From the NCBI GenBank assembly GCA_964482515.1, contig CAYZXT010000029.1:1-33717 (forward strand): a DNA stretch of 33,717 nucleotides, in the 5' to 3' direction. The DNA is from CAYZXT01 sp964482515 (lineage in GTDB: Bacteria > Elusimicrobiota > Elusimicrobia > FEN-1173). Shown piece by piece: positions 1 to 6,356 of this stretch. Numbering within the stretch: the first letter of the stretch is position 1; each line of letters opens with the position of its first letter. The position numbers and the translations under genes were made by a program. The notes under the pieces were generated by a model. The model had not been told where the DNA came from, did no database searches, and saw only the letters and a list, made by a program, of their open reading frames with translations.

Positions 1-20
1 TTGAACCGCTGACGCTCGCG

Positions 21-82
21 CGTCATTCCGGCGAAAGCCGGAATCCAGGTTAATCTGGACCCAGGCTTCCGCCGGGGTGACG
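21..82. repeat. Palindromic REP-like repeat
   Basis: The left arm (21-48) reads CGTCATTCCGGC-GAAA-GCCGGAAT then CCAG. The right arm (55-82) is an imperfect inverted copy ending GGGTGACG. Positions 25-44 alone form a perfect 8-bp hairpin with a GAAA loop (ATTCCGGC/GCCGGAAT). This kind of arm is common as a dispersed intergenic palindrome in many Gram-negative genomes (general knowledge). Only one copy is seen in this window, so dispersion in the genome is inferred. Confidence 0.7.
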
Positions 83-132
83 CCTTAAAAATTCCCCTTA
101 TCCCCTCCCTAATAACCTTCTTAAACATTCCC

Positions 133-161
133 TTGACAAAGCTCATGGGGACGGCTAGATT
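133..161 (+). promoter_or_regulatory. Sigma70-type promoter of the ATPase/HD-GYP operon
   Basis: A perfect -35 box TTGACA (133-138) is separated by exactly 17 bp from a -10-like box TAGATT (156-161). Transcription would start near 168, giving a leader of about 45 nt before the ATG at 212. This is the best promoter match in the window. Confidence 0.7.
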
Positions 162-211
162 TGACAAAACAGGTCTGAATCACGAATCAAAATTGAATTT
201 TGAGGTGAAGC

Positions 212-2041
212 ATGAGCTCACGAGGAACCGTCGGCCGCAAGCAAGTCCGGGAAATCATGATCGAGTCCAAGCTCGTCAGCGAGGAGAACTTGGCGCTGGC
301 GGCTGAGGAGGCCAAGAAGAACGACCGGCCCCTGCAGCAGGTGATCGTGGACATGAAGTTCGCCGACAAGGTGGACGTGCTTCAGGCGCTCTCCCGCGAA
401 TGGCGCAATAAGGCCGTCGACCTGGCCGAGATGGAGATCGACCCGGACGTGGTGAAGATCATCCCCGAGACCACCGCCCGCCGCCACCACGCGCTTCCCT
501 TTGCGAAAGAAGAATCCGTCCTGCTGGTCGCCATGGCCGACCCGCGGGACTTTTTCGTTTCGGAAGACATCCATTTGAGGACCGGGTTCGAGGTCCAGGG
601 ATATCTCGCGATGCCCGAAGATATCTTGCGCGAGTTGGACAAGGTGTACGGGATCGTGGGCGCCAACAAGGCCGCCGAGCTGATGAAGGGTGTCAACGAG
701 GCCGAATCCCAGGCCATCACCACCGACAGCGACATGAAGCTGGAAAAGATGATGGAGAAGACCGACGTGACGGAAGTGGACGCTTCCGCCCCCGAGGTCG
801 AAAAGATCGTCAACGCCATCATCCTGGCCGCGCTGCAGCAGAAATCCTCCGATATCCACATCGAGCCTTTCGAAGACCCCGCCGGAAAAAATTCCAAGCT
901 TATGGTGCGCTACCGCGTGGACGGTTTTCTGCGCGAGGCGGGGTTCCAGGTCCCCTGGAGCTTCCGCAACGCGGTCATGGCCAAGATCAAGATCATGACC
1001 GGAAGCATGAACATCACGGAGCGGCGCATCCCGCAGTCCGGACGCATCCAGGTCATGGCCAAGGGAAGCCCCATCGAGTTCCGCGTCGAGGTTGTCCCGA
1101 CGGTGTACGGCGAGTCCTGCGTCATGCGTATCCTGGACCGGAAGGCGGTGCAGGTGGACATCCACCGGCTGGGGTTCATGCCGGACACGCTGGACCGGTT
1201 CTTGGGATTGCTCAAGGGCGTCGGCGGAAAGAAGAATTTCGGGCTCTGCGTGGTCTGCGGCCCCACGGGTTCCGGTAAATCGACCACTCTCTACGCCGCG
1301 CTCAACCACATCAACCGGCCGGACATCAAGATCCTGACGGCGGAAAACCCCGTCGAATACAACCTGGACGGTATCGTGCAGGTGCAGGTCAACCCGGACC
1401 TGAAGCTGGGCGAGGACAAGTGTTTCGATTTCGCCACGGCGCTCAGATCTTTCCTGCGGTTGGACCCCGACGTCATCATGGTCGGTGAAATCCGCGACGA
1501 GGAAACGGCCCATATTTCCATGGAAGCCGCCATGACGGGCCACTTGGTGTTCTCCACTATCCACACCAACGATTCGCCGTCGTCGATTTCGCGTCTCACG
1601 GACATGGGGCTGCCGGGCTTCATGGTGGCCACCACCATCAAGTGCGTGCTGGCCCAGCGGCTCTGCCGCCGCGTGTGCGCCAGCTGCAAGACGACCCGGC
1701 CGCCCACGCCGGAGGAGATCGAAATTTTCAAGGTCAACAACGTGGAATTGCCGGCCGGGGCCCAAATCGCCTACGGAAAGGGATGCGACGCCTGCGGCGG
1801 CGGCGGATTCAAGGGACGGTGCGGAATCCATGAGCTCTTGATCATGGACGACGCGGTCCGTACGGCCACGCTGAAAGACGTGTCCGCCGACAACATCCGG
1901 AAAGTGGCGATGTTCGAATCGCCGCAGCGGATGCGGACCATCCTCCAGGACGGGCTGTTGAAGGTTTTGCAGGGCGATACGACGGTGCGGGAAGTGCTCG
2001 GCGGCGCGGCTGAGGAGCCCACGGGAGGCGGCAAGAAATAA
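212..2041 (+). CDS. GspE/PilB-family secretion/pilus assembly ATPase
   Basis: This is a 609-residue hexameric traffic ATPase that would power type IV pilus extension or type II secretion at the cytoplasmic face. Residues about 10-150 look like an MshEN/T2SSE N-terminal domain. The core holds a Walker A motif GPTGSGKST (350-358), an Asp-box region around AENPVEY, a Walker B region LDPDVIMVGEIRDE (417-430), a His-box region GHLVFSTIHTN, and a tetracysteine zinc site, CASC (489-492) and CDAC (525-528). Length and domain order are normal for the family. The start at 212 follows a GAGGTG ribosome binding site (202-207). No pilus or secretion partner genes lie nearby, so GspE and PilB cannot be told apart. 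In the MshEN part, the RLG...G residues typical of c-di-GMP binding are poorly kept. The stop overlaps the next ATG by 1 nt (TAATG), so the pair is probably translationally coupled. Confidence 0.93.
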   Translation: MSSRGTVGRKQVREIMIESKLVSEENLALAAEEAKKNDRPLQQVIVDMKFADKVDVLQALSREWRNKAVDLAEMEIDPDVVKIIPETTARRHHALPFAKEESVLLVAMADPRDFFVSEDIHLRTGFEVQGYLAMPEDILRELDKVYGIVGANKAAELMKGVNEAESQAITTDSDMKLEKMMEKTDVTEVDASAPEVEKIVNAIILAALQQKSSDIHIEPFEDPAGKNSKLMVRYRVDGFLREAGFQVPWSFRNAVMAKIKIMTGSMNITERRIPQSGRIQVMAKGSPIEFRVEVVPTVYGESCVMRILDRKAVQVDIHRLGFMPDTLDRFLGLLKGVGGKKNFGLCVVCGPTGSGKSTTLYAALNHINRPDIKILTAENPVEYNLDGIVQVQVNPDLKLGEDKCFDFATALRSFLRLDPDVIMVGEIRDEETAHISMEAAMTGHLVFSTIHTNDSPSSISRLTDMGLPGFMVATTIKCVLAQRLCRRVCASCKTTRPPTPEEIEIFKVNNVELPAGAQIAYGKGCDACGGGGFKGRCGIHELLIMDDAVRTATLKDVSADNIRKVAMFESPQRMRTILQDGLLKVLQGDTTVREVLGGAAEEPTGGGKK

Positions 2042-3228
2042 TGGCCAAAACCGAATGCCCGCATTGCCAAAAGCCGCTCACGGTCAAAGGCCGTTTTTGC
2101 TATGAATGCGGCCGCGCCATGGAAAGCTCCAGCGATACCGAAGGCGTCTTCACCTGGGCCCTGGAGGACCTGTTTCAGATCGCCCGCACGCTGTCCGCCA
2201 CCCTGGATCTGGATCTCCTTCTTAAAAAGATCGGCCAGGCCGCCGAAAAGCTGACGGACTCCGAAGCGTCTTCCATCCTACTCCTGACCGACGACCGAAA
2301 ATCACTCTATTTCAAGACCGCCACCGGCGTCAAAGGCCAGGTGGTCCGCAAGTTCACCGTCCCCGTGGGAACGGGCGTGGCGGGCTGGGTGGCCGAGAAG
2401 GGAGAGCCCGTCATCGTCAACGACGTCTCCAAAGACGCGCGGTTCGCCAACACCATGGACAAGAACACGGGGTTCGTCACCAAGTCGATTTTGGCCGTGC
2501 CGCTCCTGGTGGGCGGGGATTTGATCGGCGTCTGCGAGGCCATCAACAAGCGGGGCAAGGGCGGGTTCGTCCCGTCGGACAAGAACATCCTTCAGAACCT
2601 GGCGAACTTCGCGGCCGTCTCCATCATGAACGCGCGGTTGGCCGAGAACCAGAAGAATTTTTTCACCAACATGCTGGAGATTTTGACCATGGCCATGGAA
2701 TCGGCTGAACCTAAAGCCGTGGGCCATCCGTCCCGCGTGGCGGAGCTGGCCTGCTCCATCGGCCGGCAGATGGGCATCCAAGGCCAGGCCTATAAGGACC
2801 TATACTACGCGGCGCTGTTGCACGACATCGGAATGATCGCCCTGAACCATCCCAATTTGAGGGAACAGGCCCTGATCATGGGCCGCAACCAAACGCCGGA
2901 ATACCTTCACCCCGTATTGGGAGCGGAACTTATCAAGCACGTAAAGATCCTGGAGGGCGTCGTCCCGACGGTGAGGCACCACCATGAACTGTGGGACGGC
3001 AGCGGACATCCGGATCATTTGACCGGTGAACAGATCCCCCTGGCGTCCCGGATCATTTGTTTGGTGGAATACATGGAAGAAATACGATTCTCCGGACTTC
3101 AGGGTTCAGAGCTTTCCGCGATGCAGACTCGCCTCGCGAAAGAGGAGTCCGGGGTCAAATTTGATCCTCAAGTGGTTGATGCCTACCTCTCGCTTGTTTC
3201 CGCCGGCCGCGGCGCTGAAGCGGTATGA
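2041..3228 (+). CDS. Zinc ribbon-GAF-HD-GYP protein, predicted c-di-GMP phosphodiesterase
   Basis: The 395-residue protein has three parts. An N-terminal zinc ribbon carries CPHC and CYEC pairs (residues about 6-27). A GAF sensor domain covers about 50-195 (FTVPVGTGVAGWVAEKGEP is typical). An HD-GYP output domain covers about 215-385. The catalytic HD pair is H261-D262 in LLHDIGM, and the second motif is HHE (314-316) with DGSGHP (319-324), where the family usually has DGxGYP. HD-GYP proteins hydrolyse cyclic di-GMP to GMP or pGpG, so this gene probably lowers c-di-GMP in response to a GAF ligand or partner. It has no membrane segment and should be cytoplasmic. It overlaps the upstream ATPase by 1 nt, which suggests that the two products are made together and that pilus or secretion activity is tied to c-di-GMP level (inference). 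Confidence 0.9.
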   Translation: MAKTECPHCQKPLTVKGRFCYECGRAMESSSDTEGVFTWALEDLFQIARTLSATLDLDLLLKKIGQAAEKLTDSEASSILLLTDDRKSLYFKTATGVKGQVVRKFTVPVGTGVAGWVAEKGEPVIVNDVSKDARFANTMDKNTGFVTKSILAVPLLVGGDLIGVCEAINKRGKGGFVPSDKNILQNLANFAAVSIMNARLAENQKNFFTNMLEILTMAMESAEPKAVGHPSRVAELACSIGRQMGIQGQAYKDLYYAALLHDIGMIALNHPNLREQALIMGRNQTPEYLHPVLGAELIKHVKILEGVVPTVRHHHELWDGSGHPDHLTGEQIPLASRIICLVEYMEEIRFSGLQGSELSAMQTRLAKEESGVKFDPQVVDAYLSLVSAGRGAEAV

Positions 3229-3307
3229 CTTTCATCGTTGACGATGTTGGCATGTTTTGATACCATAACACCAGTTTAGCGGTGTGTCGTTCGAACTTGC
3301 GCCCGAA

Positions 3308-3334
3308 CCTCCCTGCCGAGGGGGAGGGTTTTTT
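3308..3334 (+). terminator. Rho-independent terminator after the HD-GYP gene
   Basis: CCTCCC (3308-3313) pairs with GGGAGG (3322-3327) across an 8-nt loop and is followed by G and six T residues (3329-3334). It lies 80 nt past the stop codon and would end the ATPase/HD-GYP transcript. Confidence 0.65.
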
Positions 3335-3433
3335 ACACCCGCTTTGATATTTTTCGACGAGAACTTAATCGTTACATCAAATTTACATAATCTTAAGAGC
3401 ATCTTAATTCGACTTTCGTACAGTGTCGCTCAG

Positions 3434-3505
3434 CCAGGTGGAAGATGGCTCGGCCCCGCGGTGGCAGTCCCCAACGGGCCTTTCCGATAAGGCTCAACGC
3501 GGAGC
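3434..3505 (+). promoter_or_regulatory. Candidate structured 5' leader of the sugar transferase gene
   Basis: Three short hairpins follow one another. AGCCA pairs with TGGCT around 3434-3452. GGCCC and GGGCC close a larger loop (about 3453-3481). GGCTC/GAGCC encloses AACGCG (about 3491-3506). The block sits about 85-155 nt before the start codon. I could not match it to a riboswitch class I know, including the c-di-GMP-I core, so it may be a novel leader or simply GC-rich folding. Confidence 0.3.
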
Positions 3506-3589
3506 CATTCAGGCGATAAAGGTCGACTTCGAGGGAAGTAAATCGGCAGCGATTCCAAAAATCGTGCAATACCCAAGGAAAACAATACC

Positions 3590-4423
3590 ATGAGAAAACA
3601 ATTTCTACAGAGTTCGTTTGAGAGGTCCTTTTTGCCTGCGTTGGATGTTCTGTCCAACCTGCAAGAGGAAATCAGCTTCTACCATCCGGTTTCTCCTTTT
3701 TCACCGGAGCCCATCTATAAGCGATTGTTCGACATCCTGTTAACGTCGCTGCTCATCGTTTTGTCTGCCCCGATCATGCTGGTGGTCGCCATTTTGGTCA
3801 AGTTGGATTCTCCCGGTCCCGTTTTCTACAGCCAGGGCCGCGTCGGGCTCAACCGCAGGCGGAAAGACCGCCGCGGCGGCGCGTCCCGGGCGCAGGTTTA
3901 CCAGGGCGAGTCGGATCGCCGCCGTCAGCAGTCCCACGGGCGCGTTTTTCAGGTATACAAGTTCCGCTCCATGCACGTGGACGCGGAAGCCAAAGGCGCG
4001 CAGTGGTGCCGCCGCGACGACCCGCGCGTGACGCGGATGGGAAAAATCCTCCGCAAGACGCATTTGGACGAATTGCCGCAGCTATTCAACGTCCTGATGG
4101 GCGATATGAGCATCGTGGGCCCCCGTCCCGAGCGCCCGGAATTCGTGACGGGCTTGAAAGAAAGCGTGCCGAACTATGAAAAGCGGCTTGAACTCAAGCC
4201 CGGCTTGACGGGTTTGGCGCAGATCCGCCACCGTTCCGACGAACAAATCACGGACGTCAAGAAGAAGATCCGGTACGATCTGTTCTACATGAAAAAAGTT
4301 TCCCTCTGGACCGATACGAAGATCGTGTTGGGCACTGTTCCGCTGGTTTTCGGGATGTCTTCCGAACAGCTGAAGAAATCATACTCCGAACCTGAAGCGG
4401 ACGAAAAGACTCTTAAGAATTAA
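3590..4423 (+). CDS. Polyprenyl-phosphate sugar-1-phosphate transferase
   Basis: A member of the bacterial sugar transferase family (PF02397-like, WbaP/PssY C-terminal type), 277 residues. It would transfer a sugar-1-phosphate from a nucleotide sugar to undecaprenyl phosphate at the inner membrane, the first step of glycan repeat-unit assembly. Evidence: a hydrophobic membrane hairpin at about 45-70 (YKRLFDILLTSLLIV onward), SPGPVFY, YKFRSM (123-128), RKTHLDELPQLFNVL, GDMSIVGPRPERPEF (171-185) and KPGLTGLAQ. Length fits the minimal monotopic class without the long N-terminal CoA-binding-like domain. An unusual Arg-rich insert of about 30 residues (about 86-117) separates RVGLN from the YKFRSM motif. 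The start follows AAGGAA (3575-3580). It is set apart from the downstream export genes by a 308-nt gap, so it may be regulated on its own. Confidence 0.92.
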   Translation: MRKQFLQSSFERSFLPALDVLSNLQEEISFYHPVSPFSPEPIYKRLFDILLTSLLIVLSAPIMLVVAILVKLDSPGPVFYSQGRVGLNRRRKDRRGGASRAQVYQGESDRRRQQSHGRVFQVYKFRSMHVDAEAKGAQWCRRDDPRVTRMGKILRKTHLDELPQLFNVLMGDMSIVGPRPERPEFVTGLKESVPNYEKRLELKPGLTGLAQIRHRSDEQITDVKKKIRYDLFYMKKVSLWTDTKIVLGTVPLVFGMSSEQLKKSYSEPEADEKTLKN

Positions 4424-4440
4424 TCCGTCCTCACGACGGA
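4424..4440 (+). terminator. Possible terminator hairpin after the sugar transferase
   Basis: TCCGTC (4424-4429) and GACGGA (4435-4440) form a perfect 6-bp stem with a 5-nt loop directly after the stop codon. No T-run follows, so it may stabilise the 3' end of the mRNA rather than terminate transcription. Confidence 0.35.
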
Positions 4441-4543
4441 GGTCGCCTTCTTAAGCCGCCCATCAGCCCATACGAATCCGCCCCTTCTAACTAATCCCGG
4501 AAGTGGCGGATTTCCATATAGGATCGTTCATCGATTTTTATTC

Positions 4544-4573
4544 TTTCAGAAACGGGCTCCGTTGAGTTATAAT
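4544..4573 (+). promoter_or_regulatory. Candidate promoter of the export block
   Basis: A perfect -10 box TATAAT (4568-4573) has a partial -35 (TTCAGA 4545-4550, 17-bp spacer). TGAGT (4563-4567) and ACTCA (4580-4584) form a short inverted repeat around the -10 box that could be an operator, though five-base arms can arise by chance. The predicted leader would be about 150 nt. Confidence 0.4.
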
Positions 4574-4731
4574 GATTCGACTCATTCGCAGGAACGCATT
4601 TAGAAACCAGTCCGATTTATAAGTTCCTTGCCGGTTGTCGACGGCGTTTTCAGCTCTTGGGATATCCCGGGATTTGCGCTCGAGCGGGATAATTAAAACG
4701 GTTTCATGAATCCAAAAGGATTGAGAACTTT

Positions 4732-6345
4732 ATGATCAAGGTCGGACGTGTTGTCCCGTCGTTTTTTCTGTTGCCAGTCCTAGTTTCCTTTGCGGTCGCA
4801 CATCCAAATCTGCACGAGCGCGCCACCGGCGCCCGTCCGTTGGCGATGGGCGGCGCTTTCGTGGGCTTGGCTGACGACGCCAACGCCGCTTTCTACAACC
4901 CCGCCGGCCTCGCTTTGCTGTCCACCGGAGACCTCCAGGCCACTTTCGGCAAGCCGATCATCAGAGACGTTTCCGGTCATAAGCGGAACGTCAGCCTCGG
5001 ATCCTTAGCGTTTGTGGACATCAACCCCAAATCCCCCTTGGCGTTGGGCCTTTCCTGGTCCCATTTGACGGACCTGGAGATACGCCGCGAGAATAAATTG
5101 GCCGTCAACGGCGCCTACCGCATTTCTCTGCTCCCTTCCACCCAAAAACTTTCGATCGGCGTGAACGCCAAATATATGGACAGCGCGACGTTGAACGCTC
5201 CCATCACGAAGCGGTCCGTTTTCTCCGGCGATGTGGGAATGCTTTATCGCCCGAGATCCTATTTCCAGTTCGGGGCCATGGTCCGCGACGTCAACCGGCC
5301 CCGCTATCCGGATGCGACGGGCGAGAAACTCCCGGCCGGATTGGATTTGGGCTTCGCGCTTTTCGGCGGGGGCGGGACGACCCTGGCCCTGGCGGTGGCC
5401 GACGCGCAGGAAAGCGAACGCGCCGAGTTCCGTTGGGGCCTCGAGAAGGGATTTTGGCACCGCGCCTTCGCGCTCCGCGCCGGGGGAAGCGGGGGCCACG
5501 TGAACATGGGCTTGGGCTTAAAGGCCCACGTCATGCCGGGGGCGGATTTGGGTTTGGATTACGGATTTTCCTACCCGACGGATTTGAAGAAAGACGACAG
5601 GCTTCATTTGGTTTCGCTGCGCCTCTCCTGGGGCGGCGCGGTTAAAACAAAATCGCAGCGCTGGTCGGACTCCGCCGTTCAGTCGACGACGTCCACCGCG
5701 GCTGATTCCTCATCCCTGGAGAGAGAGCCTCCCCGAGCCCGCCGGTTGAACGTGCCGTACCGCCCGCGCGGGATTTTCGCGCTCGGGCCGGACGACGTGC
5801 TTGAGATCAGCATCAAGAACCATCCCGAGCTCAGCACCGGCACCGTGGTGGACTCCTGGGGATTGATCCGGCTGCCTTTCATCGGTGAGCTCAAGGCCGA
5901 GGGCATGACCAAAGAGGATTTGGAGAAGCAATTGGAAGACATCTATTCCTCCATGATGGTGGACCCTCAGGTGGACATTACGGTGATTCAAAACAACAGC
6001 CGGTTCGTCTACGTTATGGGCGAAGTGGCCCGCCCCGGGAAATATTTCATGCAGGACAAGCTCGTGACGATCCGGGACGTGATTGTCGAAGCGGGTCTTT
6101 TGACCCGGGAATCCGCGGGATGGCGCGCTTTCATCGTGCGGCAGAGCGAACGGGGCCCGATCTACGTCCACGTCAACCTTTATAAAATAATGTATCGCGG
6201 GGAATTCGACAACAATCTCGCTTTGCAGCCGGGCGATATCGTACACGTCCCCATGGGGATATTCGACACTCTCGCCAACTTTTTGGGGCGAATCCTGGGC
6301 CCCGTGGTCGGCATCGGCCGCGAACTCGTGACGGGAACGCCCTAA
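4732..6345 (+). CDS. PorV/PorQ-type outer-membrane barrel fused to Wza-like polysaccharide export module
   Basis: The 537-residue protein joins two modules usually found apart. Residues 1-23 are a signal peptide (cleavage after AVA). Residues about 24-305 carry the PorV/PorQ signature (GARPLAMGGAF, then LADDANA and YNPAG) and alternating strand-like segments ending LHLVSLRLSW, as in a complete barrel. A low-complexity linker covers 306-345. Residues about 348-420 match a polysaccharide export (PES/Wza) domain (ALGPDDVLEISI, SWGLIRLPFIGELKAEG, VDPQVDITV). Residues about 424-500 match an SLBB domain (YVMGEVARPGKY, LQPGDIVHVP). The last 30 residues form a hydrophobic or amphipathic segment (FDTLANFLGRILGPVVGIG) that could correspond to the outer-membrane helix of Wza. 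There is no lipobox. It precedes the Wzc-like gene by 11 nt, the usual partner of a Wza protein. Its likely role is outer-membrane polysaccharide export, and the fusion itself is unusual. Confidence 0.88.
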   Translation: MIKVGRVVPSFFLLPVLVSFAVAHPNLHERATGARPLAMGGAFVGLADDANAAFYNPAGLALLSTGDLQATFGKPIIRDVSGHKRNVSLGSLAFVDINPKSPLALGLSWSHLTDLEIRRENKLAVNGAYRISLLPSTQKLSIGVNAKYMDSATLNAPITKRSVFSGDVGMLYRPRSYFQFGAMVRDVNRPRYPDATGEKLPAGLDLGFALFGGGGTTLALAVADAQESERAEFRWGLEKGFWHRAFALRAGGSGGHVNMGLGLKAHVMPGADLGLDYGFSYPTDLKKDDRLHLVSLRLSWGGAVKTKSQRWSDSAVQSTTSTAADSSSLEREPPRARRLNVPYRPRGIFALGPDDVLEISIKNHPELSTGTVVDSWGLIRLPFIGELKAEGMTKEDLEKQLEDIYSSMMVDPQVDITVIQNNSRFVYVMGEVARPGKYFMQDKLVTIRDVIVEAGLLTRESAGWRAFIVRQSERGPIYVHVNLYKIMYRGEFDNNLALQPGDIVHVPMGIFDTLANFLGRILGPVVGIGRELVTGTP

Positions 6346-6356
6346 AGGCGGATTCA

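Larger units (their letters stand above)
3229..3589 (+). other. Intergenic region with terminator and hairpin-rich leader
   Basis: This 361-nt gap holds no credible gene. From left to right there is a small hairpin (ACACC 3268-3272 with GGTGT 3281-3285), a rho-independent terminator near 3308-3334, an AT-rich stretch (about 3341-3420) likely to contain the promoter of the next gene although I could not fix clear boxes, and a GC-rich block (3434-3505) that can form several consecutive hairpins ahead of the sugar transferase. Confidence 0.6.
4424..4731 (+). other. Intergenic region upstream of the export block
   Basis: No gene is visible in these 308 nt. The region holds a hairpin right after the stop (4424-4440), an 8-bp inverted repeat AATCCGCC (4475-4482) / GGCGGATT (4505-4512) with a 22-nt loop, a candidate promoter with a perfect TATAAT (4568-4573), and a further stem TATCCCG (4663-4669) / CGGGATA (4685-4691) about 40 nt before the next ATG. 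Confidence 0.55.

Noticed and set aside
218..1831. 537-codon open frame on the minus strand opposite the ATPase gene
   Set aside because: It is a mirror of GC-rich codon use; the peptide has no domain logic, while the + strand protein shows all ATPase motifs.
3284..3490. 68-codon open frame between the HD-GYP and sugar transferase genes
   Set aside because: It runs through the rho-independent terminator and has no ribosome binding site or recognisable sequence.
3434..3589. c-di-GMP-I (GEMM) riboswitch before the sugar transferase
   Set aside because: Functionally attractive, but the conserved core and tetraloop-receptor sequences of that class are not present.
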